Assembly (NCBI RefSeq): GCF_900635955.1
Contig: NZ_LR134201.1
Location: forward strand, 4,526,001-4,590,000
Origin: Cedecea lapagei
GTDB lineage: Bacteria; Pseudomonadota; Gammaproteobacteria; Enterobacterales; Enterobacteriaceae
Direction of reading: 5' to 3'
DNA: 64,000 bases
The position numbers and the translations under genes are program-made. Of this stretch, positions 8,147-17,253 are shown piece by piece; the first letter of the stretch is position 1, and the number at the start of each line of letters is the position of its first letter. Under the pieces are notes generated by a model that saw nothing but the letters and a program-made list of their open reading frames with translations, was not told where the DNA came from and did no database searches.

Positions 8147-9513
8147 TAAGTAGCCTTACCGCGCGCATTTTTGCCATCTTCTGGCTGACGCTGGCTCTGG
8201 TGCTGATGTTAGTTTTAATGCTGCCGAAGCTGGATTCACGCCAGATGACCGAGCTGATGGATAATGAGCAACGTCAGGGCTACATGATTGAGCAACACAT
8301 AGAGGCCGAGCTGGCCACCGACCCACCGAATGATTTGATGTGGTGGCGACGTCTGTTTCGCGCCATCGATAAATGGGCACCTCCTGGCCAGCGCCTGCTG
8401 CTGGTCACCAGCGAAGGGCGCGTCATTGGCGCCCAACGCAATGAAATGCAAATCATCCGTAACTTTATCGGCCAGTCCGATAACGCCGACCACCCTCAGA
8501 AAAAGAAATATGGCCGAGTGGAGCTGGTTGGGCCATTTTCGGTACGTGACGGCGAAGATAACTACCAACTTTATCTGATTCGTCCGGCCAGCAGCTCGCA
8601 ATCTGACTTTATCAACCTGCTGTTTGACCGCCCTCTTCTGCTGCTGATTGTCACCATGCTGGTGAGTTCTCCGCTGCTGCTTTGGCTTGCCTGGAGCCTG
8701 GCAAAACCTGCCCGCAAGCTAAAAAATGCGGCAGATGAGGTGGCTCAGGGCAACCTGCGCCAGCATCCGGAGCTGGAGGCTGGCCCACAGGAGTTCCAGG
8801 CCGCCGGCGCCAGCTTTAACCAGATGGTGACCGCGCTGGAGAGAATGATGACGGCGCAGCAAAGGCTGCTGTCCGATATCTCTCATGAGCTGCGCACACC
8901 TTTGACTCGACTGCAGCTCGGCACGGCTCTCCTGCGTCGTCGAAGCGGTGAGAGTAAAGAGCTGGGGCGTATCGAGACCGAAGCCCAGCGTCTGGACGGC
9001 ATGATCAACGACCTGCTGGTGATGTCGCGCAATCAGCAAAAAAATGCGCTGGTCAGCGAGACGATGAAAGCGAACCAGATCTGGACAGAGATGCTGGATA
9101 ACGCCGCCTTTGAAGCTGAGCAAATGGGTAAATCGCTGGAAGTCACCTACCCACCGGGTCCATGGCTGATGTACGGCAACCCAAATGCGCTGGAGAGCGC
9201 GCTGGAGAACATTGTCCGCAACGCTCTGCGTTACTCACACACCAAGATAGCGGTGAATTTCTCCGTCGATAATCAAGGTATTACCGTGACCGTTGACGAT
9301 GATGGTCCGGGCGTTAGTCCTGAAGACAGAGAGCAGATTTTCCGCCCGTTCTATCGTACCGATGAAGCGCGCGATCGCGAGTCGGGCGGCACAGGGCTCG
9401 GCCTGGCTATCGTGGAAACGGCCGTGCAACAGCATCGTGGCTGGGTGAAAGCCGACGACAGCCCGCTAGGTGGCCTGCGCCTGACGCTCTGGCTACCGCT
9501 TTATCACCGCTGA
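8143..9513 (+). CDS. cpxA: Sensor histidine kinase CpxA
   Basis: 456 residues, one fewer than in E. coli. Two membrane segments (about 7-29 and 163-185) enclose a periplasmic sensor domain. A HAMP segment follows, then the H-box SDISHELRTPLTRL with His248, the N-box ENIVRNALRYS and the G-boxes DDDGPGV and GGTGLGLAIV. It phosphorylates and dephosphorylates CpxR in response to misfolded envelope proteins. Translation is coupled to cpxR. Confidence 0.98.
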   Translation: MISSLTARIFAIFWLTLALVLMLVLMLPKLDSRQMTELMDNEQRQGYMIEQHIEAELATDPPNDLMWWRRLFRAIDKWAPPGQRLLLVTSEGRVIGAQRNEMQIIRNFIGQSDNADHPQKKKYGRVELVGPFSVRDGEDNYQLYLIRPASSSQSDFINLLFDRPLLLLIVTMLVSSPLLLWLAWSLAKPARKLKNAADEVAQGNLRQHPELEAGPQEFQAAGASFNQMVTALERMMTAQQRLLSDISHELRTPLTRLQLGTALLRRRSGESKELGRIETEAQRLDGMINDLLVMSRNQQKNALVSETMKANQIWTEMLDNAAFEAEQMGKSLEVTYPPGPWLMYGNPNALESALENIVRNALRYSHTKIAVNFSVDNQGITVTVDDDGPGVSPEDREQIFRPFYRTDEARDRESGGTGLGLAIVETAVQQHRGWVKADDSPLGGLRLTLWLPLYHR

Positions 9514-9514
9514 C

Positions 9515-9545
9515 AAGCAGGCTCTCCGGAGCCTGTTTTCATTTC
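9515..9545 (+). terminator. Rho-independent terminator of cpxRA
   Basis: Stem CAGGCTC / GAGCCTG at 9518-9535 followed by TTTTC and a T-rich tract, just past the cpxA stop. Confidence 0.8.
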
Positions 9546-9593
9546 TGCTCAGCAGCAATTTTGCTATTCTGTCCCCTGGTCGATGGGGGTTGT

Positions 9594-10067
9594 ATGTTAA
9601 ATATCGTTTTGTTTGAGCCAGAAATTCCGCCCAATACCGGGAACATTATTCGCCTGTGCGCCAATACCGGCTTCCGGCTGCACATCATTGAGCCAATGGG
9701 CTTTCCCTGGGACGACAAGCGTCTGCGTCGGGCCGGGCTGGACTACCACGAATTTACGACCGTTCTGCGCCATCGCGACTACAGCGCATTTCTGGAGGCC
9801 GAACAGCCTCAACGTCTGTTTGCCTTAACGACCAAGGGAACGCCGGCCCACAGCGCGGTGAGCTATCAGGAAGGGGATTATTTGATGTTCGGCCCGGAAA
9901 CGCGCGGCTTGCCGACTGAGATCCTGAACGCTATGCCGCCTGAACAGAAGATTCGCATCCCAATGATGCCGGACAGCCGCAGCATGAATCTCTCTAACTC
10001 GGTCTCCGTGGTGGTCTACGAAGCCTGGCGCCAGCTGGGTTATCAGGGCGCCATTCTCAGAGGCTAG
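9594..10067 (+). CDS. trmL: tRNA (cytidine/uridine-2'-O-)-methyltransferase TrmL
   Basis: 157 residues from the ATG at 9594, matching E. coli TrmL (YibK) in length and opening (MLNIVLFEPEIPPNTGNIIR). An upstream in-frame ATG at 9561 would add eleven residues not found in the family. SPOUT-fold motifs are GPETRGLP near 99 and the trefoil-knot segment SMNLSNSVSVVVYEAW near 130 that binds S-adenosylmethionine. It methylates the wobble base of two tRNA-Leu isoacceptors. Its stop overlaps that of the convergent cysE by 4 bp. Confidence 0.97.
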   Translation: MLNIVLFEPEIPPNTGNIIRLCANTGFRLHIIEPMGFPWDDKRLRRAGLDYHEFTTVLRHRDYSAFLEAEQPQRLFALTTKGTPAHSAVSYQEGDYLMFGPETRGLPTEILNAMPPEQKIRIPMMPDSRSMNLSNSVSVVVYEAWRQLGYQGAILRG

Positions 10068-10879
10068 ATGCCGTCGCCGTACTCAAAACCCGCGCCGTTG
10101 AAGTGCTGATCCATATCCATCGCTGGCTTCTCGCTGCCTGGCGTGCCCACGATGCGAGCCGGTACGCCTGCGGCCGTGGTGTGGGGTGGGACAGGTTGTA
10201 GCACGACGGAGCCTGCGCCAATTTTTGCGCCGGTTCCGACCTCTATATTGCCAAGGATCTTGGCGCCAGCGCCAATCATCACGCCTTCGCGGATCTTCGG
10301 GTGGCGATCGCCACTGGTTTTACCCGTACCGCCCAGCGTGACGGACTGCAAAATAGAAACATCATTTTCGACAACCGCCGTCTCACCGATCACAATGCCC
10401 GTTGCGTGATCGAGCATGATCCCACAGCCAATTTTTGCCGCCGGGTGAATATCGACCTGGAAAGAGACAGAGACCTGATTCTGCAGAAAGATAGCCAGCG
10501 CCTGCCGCCCTTGCTGCCAGAGCCAGTGGCCAATTCGATATGCCTGGAGCGCGTGAAAACCTTTGAGATAAAGCAGCGGCGTTGAATATTTGTCTACCGC
10601 CGGGTCACGGGTGCGCACCGCCTGGATATCGCAGGCAGCAGAGGCAATCATCTGCGGATCGGCGGCGTAAGCCTCCTCGACAACTTCACGAATCGCAATG
10701 GCTGGCATAATGGGCGAAGCCAGCTTATTGGCCAGCATATAGCTAAGGGCGTTACCAAGGTTATCGTGCTTGAGGAGCGTCGCATGATAAAAACTGGCCA
10801 ACATGGGTTCACAATCCGCAAGCGCGCGCGCTTCGGCTTTAATATTGCTCCACACCAAATCCAGTTCTTCAGACGACAT
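10064..10879 (-). CDS. cysE: Serine acetyltransferase CysE
   Basis: 271 residues from the ATG at 10879, chosen for its GGAGAG site and the family opening MSSEELDLVW; an ATG at 10903 would add eight residues. N-terminal helical domain, then a left-handed beta-helix of hexapeptide repeats from DIHPAAKIGCGIML on, with the catalytic Asp/His pair in HPAAK and DHATG. It makes O-acetylserine, the first step of cysteine synthesis, and binds CysK through its C-terminal tail, here ending EYGDGI. Third gene of the secB-gpsA-cysE unit. Confidence 0.97.
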   Translation of the reverse strand: MSSEELDLVWSNIKAEARALADCEPMLASFYHATLLKHDNLGNALSYMLANKLASPIMPAIAIREVVEEAYAADPQMIASAACDIQAVRTRDPAVDKYSTPLLYLKGFHALQAYRIGHWLWQQGRQALAIFLQNQVSVSFQVDIHPAAKIGCGIMLDHATGIVIGETAVVENDVSILQSVTLGGTGKTSGDRHPKIREGVMIGAGAKILGNIEVGTGAKIGAGSVVLQPVPPHTTAAGVPARIVGTPGSEKPAMDMDQHFNGAGFEYGDGI

Positions 10880-10957
10880 TGCTCTCTCCAGATATAAAAA
10901 CAACGCCCGACACCAGGGTCGGGACGTTTCAGTTGTTGCGGTGTATTAAGCGATCCC

Positions 10958-11977
10958 TCAATTGCCGCTTCGTTCATCCTTACGAGTACGACCCAGCAAT
11001 GTTAATGCTGCCTCGCGCGCATTTTTTCCGCAATACAATACCTGATAAATTTCCTCGGTTATTGGCATTTCGACGCCTACTCGAGCCGCCAGCTCGCGAA
11101 CTTCTTTGGTATTGCGATAACCTTCAACCACCTGGCCAATCTTCTGCTGAGCGCCCTCCACGTCCATCCCCTGACCGAGCATCATGCCGAAGCGGCGGTT
11201 GCGGGACTGATTGTCGGTACAGGTCAGCACCAGATCGCCCAGGCCAGCCATCCCCATAAAGGTTTCCGGCGAGGCACCAAGCGCGCTGCCCAGACGCGTC
11301 ATCTCTGCAAGCCCACGCGTGATAAGCGCGGTACGCGCGTTAGCGCCAAACCCGATACCATCCGACATCCCGGCGCCAATAGCGATAACGTTTTTTACCG
11401 CACCACCCAGCTGAACGCCGATGAAATCAGGATTGCTGTAGACACGGAAGCTTTTACCGCAGTGCAGCAGATGCTGGAGATCCTCTGCAAACTGGTCGTC
11501 GGTCGCCGCCAGCGCGATCGCCGTGGGTAAACCGGCTGCCAGCTCTTTGGCAAAGGTTGGCCCGGAAATCACCGCCAGAGGAACGTCATCGCCCAGCGCT
11601 TCGCGAGCAACGTCCTGCAGCAATCGACCCGTTTCAGCTTCCAGCCCTTTTGTCGCCCACACAATGCGGGCGTCCGGGCGCATCAGCGGCTTGATTTGGC
11701 GTAATACTTGCCCGAAGACATGACTCGGGACAACCACCAGAATATTGCGGCTGGCGGCAAGCGCGACGGCTAAATCACTTTCGAGATGCAGCGTATCGGG
11801 AAAAGGAACATCGGGCAGAAAAGCCGCGTTACAGCGATCGGCCTGCAGGGTGGCGATATGTTTGGCATCATGGCCCCACAGCACAACGTGGTGGCCATTT
11901 CTCGCGAGGGTGATAGCGAGAGCGGTGCCGTAAGAGCCGGCACCGATAACAGTCATTGAAGCATTAAGGCTGTTCAT
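10958..11977 (-). CDS. gpsA: Glycerol-3-phosphate dehydrogenase [NAD(P)+] GpsA
   Basis: 339 residues, exactly the E. coli length. N-terminal Rossmann motif GAGSYGTALAITLA at 12-25, WATKGLE near 110, the catalytic Lys in GGAVKNVIAIGAG near 190, and GLGDLVLTCT near 255. It reduces dihydroxyacetone phosphate to sn-glycerol 3-phosphate for phospholipid synthesis. The start codon shares one base with the secB stop (TGATG), so translation is coupled. Confidence 0.98.
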   Translation of the reverse strand: MNSLNASMTVIGAGSYGTALAITLARNGHHVVLWGHDAKHIATLQADRCNAAFLPDVPFPDTLHLESDLAVALAASRNILVVVPSHVFGQVLRQIKPLMRPDARIVWATKGLEAETGRLLQDVAREALGDDVPLAVISGPTFAKELAAGLPTAIALAATDDQFAEDLQHLLHCGKSFRVYSNPDFIGVQLGGAVKNVIAIGAGMSDGIGFGANARTALITRGLAEMTRLGSALGASPETFMGMAGLGDLVLTCTDNQSRNRRFGMMLGQGMDVEGAQQKIGQVVEGYRNTKEVRELAARVGVEMPITEEIYQVLYCGKNAREAALTLLGRTRKDERSGN

Positions 11978-12444
11978 CAGGCATCCTGATGGTTTTCAGC
12001 ACCTTCGCCAGCTTGCTGCTGCAGATAGTTCATGAACAACGCATCGAAGTTAACCGGTGCAAGGTTCAGCTGCGGGAAAGTGCCGCGAGAAACCAGGCTA
12101 GTGATACATTCACGCGCATACGGGAACAGAATGTTCGGGCAGTATGCGCCCAGGCAATGCGCCAGCTGCGTGCCTTCGATACCGTCAACGGAGAAGATAC
12201 CCGCCTGCTGAACTTCACACAGGAAAGCCGTGTCTTCGCCCAGGGTGGCGGTGACGGTTACGCGCAGAACCACTTCGTAAACATTCTCAGCCAGCTGGCT
12301 GGAAGCCGTATCCAGATCCAGTTTAACTTCCGGCTGCCAGTCTTTCTGGAATACGTGCGGCGCGTTAGGTGCTTCGAAAGAGACATCCTTGGTGTAAACA
12401 CGCTGAATCTGGAAACCCATTTCTGTATTGTTTTGTTCTGACAT
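11977..12444 (-). CDS. secB: Protein-export chaperone SecB
   Basis: 155 residues, as in E. coli. The segments IQRVYTKDVSFEAPNAP, CEVQQAGIFSV and the peptide-groove region YCPNILFPYARE are diagnostic. It is a cytosolic tetramer that keeps preproteins unfolded and hands them to SecA. The acidic N-terminus and the C-terminal helix that contact SecA are present. It is followed by gpsA with a 1-bp overlap and preceded by grxC. Confidence 0.98.
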   Translation of the reverse strand: MSEQNNTEMGFQIQRVYTKDVSFEAPNAPHVFQKDWQPEVKLDLDTASSQLAENVYEVVLRVTVTATLGEDTAFLCEVQQAGIFSVDGIEGTQLAHCLGAYCPNILFPYARECITSLVSRGTFPQLNLAPVNFDALFMNYLQQQAGEGAENHQDA

Positions 12445-12501
12445 TGTTAACCCTTAAATTTAAACGTCCTTTACTCTGCGATACACGGCAGACAAACCGC
12501 A

Positions 12502-12753
12502 CTAGTTCAGCAGGGGATCGAGTCCACCACGCGCGTCCAGTGCGTACAAGTCATCGCAACCGCCAATGTGCTGTGCGTCAATAAAAATCTGCGGTACCGT
12601 GGTGCGGCCACTGCGTTTGATCATCTCTTCCCGCTTAGCGGCGTCACCCTCAATAGGCAACTCCTGGAACGCCACGCCTTTTTCATTAAGCAGCGCTTTT
12701 GCGCGGTGGCAAAACGGACAGGTCGCTTTGGTATAGATCTCAATGTTCGCCAT
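12502..12753 (-). CDS. grxC: Glutaredoxin 3
   Basis: 83 residues, the E. coli length. Thioredoxin fold with the redox pair Cys12-Pro-Phe-Cys15 near the N-terminus, TVPQIFID with the cis-proline near 53, and the glutathione-binding GGCDDL near 64. It reduces disulfides and glutathionylated proteins with glutathione. It lies between yibN and secB in the usual order. Confidence 0.97.
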   Translation of the reverse strand: MANIEIYTKATCPFCHRAKALLNEKGVAFQELPIEGDAAKREEMIKRSGRTTVPQIFIDAQHIGGCDDLYALDARGGLDPLLN

Positions 12754-12776
12754 GGTTTACCTCAGTGTTTTCCAGA

Positions 12777-13208
12777 TTATTTACCGCGAACCAGCGGCAG
12801 GTTTTCCCCGCTCCAGCCGGCAATACCTTCTTTTAACAGCGTGACCTGCTCGAAGCCAGCTTTGTGTAACAGCGCGGCAGATTCCTGAGAAGAAACGCCG
12901 TTTGCGCATACCACAATAATGGGTTTCGCTTTGTGTTTTTCAAGCTCACCAAAATTGCCGCTTTTGATTTCGGTTGGCAGCACGTTCAGTGAGTTCGCAA
13001 TGTGGCCTTTACGGAAATCGTCGCGCTGGCGTACATCAACAACCACCGCGTCTTCTTTGTTAATTAAGCGAGTGGCTTCACCGCGGGTGATCACTTTGAC
13101 TTTGGAGGTCAGGCCTTTAAAGGTCATGAAAAGTACCGCGGCCAGCAGGCCAACCCACGCCAGACTAAGTATGGGATGACGGCCAACGAATTGCATAATT
13201 TCTTGCAT
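12777..13208 (-). CDS. yibN: Rhodanese-domain membrane-anchored protein YibN
   Basis: 143 residues. One N-terminal membrane helix (about 12-30), then a rhodanese domain. Cys101 in VVCANGVSSQ is in the active-loop position, and AVVVDVRQRDDFRKGHIANSLN is the family's CH2A-like block. In E. coli it is an inner-membrane protein with thiosulfate sulfurtransferase-type fold and a reported contact with the membrane-insertion machinery; the exact role here is not shown by sequence. Divergent from gpmM. Confidence 0.93.
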   Translation of the reverse strand: MQEIMQFVGRHPILSLAWVGLLAAVLFMTFKGLTSKVKVITRGEATRLINKEDAVVVDVRQRDDFRKGHIANSLNVLPTEIKSGNFGELEKHKAKPIIVVCANGVSSQESAALLHKAGFEQVTLLKEGIAGWSGENLPLVRGK

Positions 13209-13455
13209 GGGGGGTAATAACTCCCGACTAAGTGATGATGAGAAAACCAGGTGGGGAGTATACCTTCGCGTTGTGGCAATTACAGCCAGTCTGAATAATG
13301 TTATGTGGATTCTGCGGGCTGTTACGGAAAAAAAGAACCAGTCTGATGAAATCCGATCGCCCTCCTGCCCCTTTCTTTGATCTTCTGCGGCTATTCGCCG
13401 CCAGCGCCTGTAGTAAAATTACGCAAATTTTGTCTTTGTCTCAGAGGTTATTGCA

Positions 13456-15003
13456 ATGTCGGTTACTAAAAAACCTATGGTGCTGGTGATTCTTGATGGT
13501 TACGGCCACCGCGAGGAGCAGCAGGATAACGCCATTCTTAACGCGAAAACGCCGGTAATGGATAAGCTGTGGGCCCAGCGTCCACATACCCTGATCAACG
13601 CCTCAGGCCTGGAAGTGGGTCTGCCGGACGGGCAAATGGGTAACTCTGAAGTGGGCCACGTTAACCTTGGCGCCGGCCGCATCGTCTACCAGGATCTGAC
13701 TCGCCTGGATGTTGAAATTAAAGAACGGAATTTCTTTGCTAACCCGGTGCTGACCGGGGCGGTAGACAAAGCGGTTGCCGCCGGTAAAGCCGTGCATATT
13801 ATGGGCCTGGTGTCTCCTGGCGGCGTTCACAGCCATGAAGACCACATTCTTGCGATGATCGAGCTGGCTGCCGAACGCGGTGCCGAAGCCATCTATCTGC
13901 ACGCATTCCTCGACGGTCGCGATACGCCACCGCGCAGCGCCAAATCCTCCCTGAAGAAATTTTCCGACAAGTTCGCTCAGCTGGGAAAAGGCCGCGTAGC
14001 CACCCTGATTGGTCGTTACTACGCGATGGACCGAGATAACCGCTGGGACCGCGTTGAGCTGGCCTACGACCTGATAACTCAGGCCAAAGGTGAGTTCCAG
14101 GCAGACGATGCCGTTGCCGGTCTGGAAGCCGCCTACGCCCGCGAAGAAAACGATGAATTCGTTAAGCCAACCGTGATCCGCGCAGCGGGTGAAGCCGAAT
14201 CAACGATGCACGACGGCGACGCGCTGATCTTCATGAACTTCCGCGCTGACCGCGCACGCCAGATCACCCGTGCCTTTGTTAATGCAGATTTCGACGGTTT
14301 CAGCCGTAAAAAAGTGGTGCAGTTTGGCGACTTCGTGATGCTGACCGAATATGCCGCAGACATTAAAACGGCCTGCGCTTATCCACCGGCTTCGCTGACA
14401 AATACCTTCGGCGAGTGGATGGCGAAACACAACAAAACCCAGCTGCGCATCTCTGAAACAGAGAAATACGCCCACGTTACGTTCTTCTACAACGGCGGGG
14501 TTGAAGAACCGTTCGCGGGTGAAGACCGCGTGCTGGTGAACTCCCCTAAAGTGGCTACCTACGATCTGCAGCCGGAAATGAGCTCTGCCGAGCTGACCGA
14601 CAAGCTGCTGAGCGCCATCAACAGCGGTAAGTACGACACCATCATCTGCAACTATCCAAATGGCGACATGGTCGGCCATACCGGCGTTTATGATGCCGCG
14701 GTATCTGCCGTTGAAGCGCTGGATAACTGCGTCGCGCAGGTGGTGAACGCCGTCGAGGCCGTGGGGGGGCAACTGCTGATCACCGCAGATCATGGCAACG
14801 CAGAGCAGATGCGCGATCCGGCTACCGGTCAGGCACATACAGCCCATACCAGCCTGCCGGTTCCGCTGATCTACGTCGGTGAGAAAAAGCTGAAAGCCGT
14901 TGCCGGCGGCAAGCTTTCCGATATCGCGCCAACCATGCTGAACCTGATGGGAATGGAAATCCCGCACGAGATGACTGGCAAGCCGCTGTTCATCGTGGAA
15001 TAA
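13456..15003 (+). CDS. gpmM: 2,3-bisphosphoglycerate-independent phosphoglycerate mutase GpmM
   Basis: 515 residues (E. coli 514). Alkaline-phosphatase superfamily: metal site in VLVILDGYGHRE at the N-terminus, the phosphoserine nucleophile in QMGNSEVGHVNLGAG near residue 64, then the inserted transferase domain (GGVHSHEDH, DGRDTPPRS), with TADHGNAEQM and HTAHTSLPVP near the C-terminus supplying the second Mn site. It interconverts 3- and 2-phosphoglycerate in glycolysis. envC starts 10 bp later, so the two are probably cotranscribed. Confidence 0.98.
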   Translation: MSVTKKPMVLVILDGYGHREEQQDNAILNAKTPVMDKLWAQRPHTLINASGLEVGLPDGQMGNSEVGHVNLGAGRIVYQDLTRLDVEIKERNFFANPVLTGAVDKAVAAGKAVHIMGLVSPGGVHSHEDHILAMIELAAERGAEAIYLHAFLDGRDTPPRSAKSSLKKFSDKFAQLGKGRVATLIGRYYAMDRDNRWDRVELAYDLITQAKGEFQADDAVAGLEAAYAREENDEFVKPTVIRAAGEAESTMHDGDALIFMNFRADRARQITRAFVNADFDGFSRKKVVQFGDFVMLTEYAADIKTACAYPPASLTNTFGEWMAKHNKTQLRISETEKYAHVTFFYNGGVEEPFAGEDRVLVNSPKVATYDLQPEMSSAELTDKLLSAINSGKYDTIICNYPNGDMVGHTGVYDAAVSAVEALDNCVAQVVNAVEAVGGQLLITADHGNAEQMRDPATGQAHTAHTSLPVPLIYVGEKKLKAVAGGKLSDIAPTMLNLMGMEIPHEMTGKPLFIVE

Positions 15004-15012
15004 TCCCTCCCC

Positions 15013-16275
15013 ATGAGGGGAAAGGCGATTTTTTCAAAGACATGGGGTGTGAAACCCGCCATCTACGCCAGCGTGTTTAGCGCTGGCGTCTTGTTATTGC
15101 CTTTTTCTGGCCACGCCGACGATAAACAGCAGCTGCAGTCTATCCAGCAGGATATCGCCGCCAAAGAGCGAGCGGTACGCCAGCAGCAGCAGCAGCGCTC
15201 CGTTTTACTCGCCCAGCTAAAGGCGCAGGAAGAAGCCATTTCCGCCGCCAGCCGTAAGCTACGTGAAACCCAGAACACGCTGGCAGATTTAAATAATCAA
15301 ATTGCGACGCTGAATAACTCCCTCGCCAAACTGCAAAAACAGCAGGCGACCCAGGAACGTAATCTGGCTGCCCAGTTGGATGCGGCGTTCCGTCAGGGGC
15401 AGCACACCGGTATTCAGCTGATTCTCAGCGGCGAAGAAAGCCAGCGAGGCCAGCGCCTGCAGGCCTATTTCGGCTACCTTAACGCCGCTCGCCAGCAGAC
15501 TATCGAAGAGCTAAAGCAGACCAAAGCTGAGGCCGCACAGCAGAAATCCGAGCTGGAAAGTAAGCAGAGCGAACAGCAGACGCTGCTCTACGATCAGCAG
15601 GCGCAACAGGCCAAACTGGAAAGCGCCCGTAACGAACGCAAAAAGACCCTGGCAGGGCTGGAATCCTCTATCCAGCAGGATCAGCAGAAGCTGAGCGAGA
15701 TGCGCCAGAACCAGGCGCGCCTGCAGAGCCAGATCGCCCGGGCAGAAGCCGCGGCAAAAGCTCGCGCCGAGCGTGAAGCACGCGAAGCCGAGCAGGTGCG
15801 CAGCAAACAGCAGGAAGCCTCCAGCAAAGGCACAACCTACAAACCCACCGAAAGTGAACGCTCGCTAATGTCGAGGACAGGTGGTCTGGGGTCACCGCGC
15901 GGGCAGGCATACTGGCCGGTTCGCGGCTCGTTGCTGCATCGTTATGGCGAACAGCTGCAAGGTGAACTACGTTGGAAAGGTATCGTTATTGCGGCGTCGG
16001 AAGGCACAGAAGTTAAAGCCATTGCCGACGGACGCGTGATCCTTGCCGACTGGCTTCAGGGCTATGGCCTTGTCGTCGTGATTGAACACGGTAAAGGCGA
16101 TATGAGTCTCTACGGCTACAACCAGAGCGCGTTAGTCAGCGTCGGCACTCAGGTGCGTGCCGGCCAGCCTATCGCCCTGGTCGGTAGCAGTGGCGGCCAG
16201 GGCCGTCCGTCACTCTATTTCGAAATTCGTCGCCAGGGCCAGGCAGTGAATCCACAACCGTGGTTGGGAAGATAA
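15013..16275 (+). CDS. envC: Murein hydrolase activator EnvC
   Basis: 420 residues. A signal sequence (cleavage near GHA-DD, residue 35) is followed by a long coiled coil (about 36-275, rich in Gln/Glu/Ala) and a C-terminal LytM domain from about 295. The LytM domain lacks the zinc ligands of active endopeptidases (YGYNQSALVSVG in place of the HxH region), as in E. coli EnvC. It is recruited by FtsEX to the septum, where it activates the amidases AmiA and AmiB for daughter-cell separation. It sits between gpmM and yibQ with short gaps. Confidence 0.96.
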   Translation: MRGKAIFSKTWGVKPAIYASVFSAGVLLLPFSGHADDKQQLQSIQQDIAAKERAVRQQQQQRSVLLAQLKAQEEAISAASRKLRETQNTLADLNNQIATLNNSLAKLQKQQATQERNLAAQLDAAFRQGQHTGIQLILSGEESQRGQRLQAYFGYLNAARQQTIEELKQTKAEAAQQKSELESKQSEQQTLLYDQQAQQAKLESARNERKKTLAGLESSIQQDQQKLSEMRQNQARLQSQIARAEAAAKARAEREAREAEQVRSKQQEASSKGTTYKPTESERSLMSRTGGLGSPRGQAYWPVRGSLLHRYGEQLQGELRWKGIVIAASEGTEVKAIADGRVILADWLQGYGLVVVIEHGKGDMSLYGYNQSALVSVGTQVRAGQPIALVGSSGGQGRPSLYFEIRRQGQAVNPQPWLGR

Positions 16276-16278
16276 GTT

Positions 16279-17214
16279 TTGCCTCAGTTTCGTACTGTTT
16301 TTTTCTCCGTCGCCAGCGTGTTAATGCTGGCATCCTCCGCATGGGCCGGTAAGCTCTCAATAGTCATTGATGACTTTGGCTATCGTCCTCAGCAGGAAAA
16401 TCTGGTGCTGGGACTGCCGACCAACGTCTCCGTTGCCGTGTTGCCCAACGCACCGCACGCTCGTGAAATGGCCATCAAAGCCAATAAGGCCGGGCACGAA
16501 GTTCTGATCCACCTGCCGATGGCACCGCTCAGCAAACAGCCGCTTGAGAAAGATACGTTACGCCCGGACATGAGCAGCAGCGAGATCGAGCGCATTATTC
16601 GCGACGCGGTAAATAAAGTCCCCTATGCCGTTGGCATGAATAACCATATGGGCAGCGCGATGACCTCCAGCCTGTTCGGCATGCAAAAGGTGATGCAGTC
16701 GCTGGAGCAGTACAATCTCTATTTCCTCGACAGTATGACCATCGGCAACAGCCAGGCAACGCGCGCCGCGGCCGGAACTCGTGTCAAAGTCATTAAGCGC
16801 AAAGTATTCCTCGACGATACCCAGAACGAAGCGGATATTCGCTTTCAGTTCAACCGCGCGATCCAGCTTGCGCGCAAGACCGGGTCGGCAATTGCTATCG
16901 GCCATCCTCATCCTTCAACCGTTCGGGTCCTCCAGCAGATGATCTACAACCTTCCGCCGGATATCACGCTGGTGCGCCCGAGCAGCCTGCTTAATGAGCC
17001 ACAAATAAACACCTCGACGCCGAATAATACGCAGCCGGGCAAACAGCCGCCGCCGCGTAACCCATTCCGTGGCGTGAAGATATGTAAACCTAAACAGCCT
17101 CTTGAGCCGGTATACGCGACCACCTACTTTAAAGTCATTGGTGAAAGTATTGCCGAAAGCGCGCTGGTAAAATACCTCCAGCATCAGTGGCAGGGTTGGG
17201 GCAAACAGGCCTGA
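16279..17214 (+). CDS. yibQ: Divergent polysaccharide deacetylase family protein YibQ
   Basis: 311 residues starting at a TTG codon (16279) 3 bp after the envC stop; the reading gives a signal peptide ending SAWA-GKLSIVIDDFGYR. SIVIDDFG, HEVLIHLPMAPL, NNHMGS and AIGHPHPSTV are the conserved metal-site blocks of the DUF610 divergent polysaccharide deacetylases. A proline- and asparagine-rich linker near 240-262 precedes the tail. The periplasmic substrate is not known. Probably part of the gpmM-envC-yibQ unit. Confidence 0.92.
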   Translation: MPQFRTVFFSVASVLMLASSAWAGKLSIVIDDFGYRPQQENLVLGLPTNVSVAVLPNAPHAREMAIKANKAGHEVLIHLPMAPLSKQPLEKDTLRPDMSSSEIERIIRDAVNKVPYAVGMNNHMGSAMTSSLFGMQKVMQSLEQYNLYFLDSMTIGNSQATRAAAGTRVKVIKRKVFLDDTQNEADIRFQFNRAIQLARKTGSAIAIGHPHPSTVRVLQQMIYNLPPDITLVRPSSLLNEPQINTSTPNNTQPGKQPPPRNPFRGVKICKPKQPLEPVYATTYFKVIGESIAESALVKYLQHQWQGWGKQA

Positions 17215-17216
17215 TT

Positions 17217-17248
17217 GAAAAACCAGAGGGCGCGATGCCCTCTGGCTT
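17217..17248 (-). terminator. Rho-independent terminator of kbl-tdh
   Basis: Nine-base stem CCAGAGGGC / GCCCTCTGG (17223-17245) with five T following on the minus strand, next to the tdh stop. It may also serve yibQ, though there is no T-run on the plus side. Confidence 0.8.
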
Positions 17249-17253
17249 ACTGA

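Noticed and set aside
13209..13455. yibN/gpmM intergenic region examined for an RNA gene
   Set aside because: Only promoter-type sequence is expected; no hairpin-plus-T-run or known RNA pattern was seen.
14200..14967. Minus-strand frame of 255 codons
   Set aside because: Shadow of gpmM, which is complete and highly conserved; high GC produces long antisense frames.
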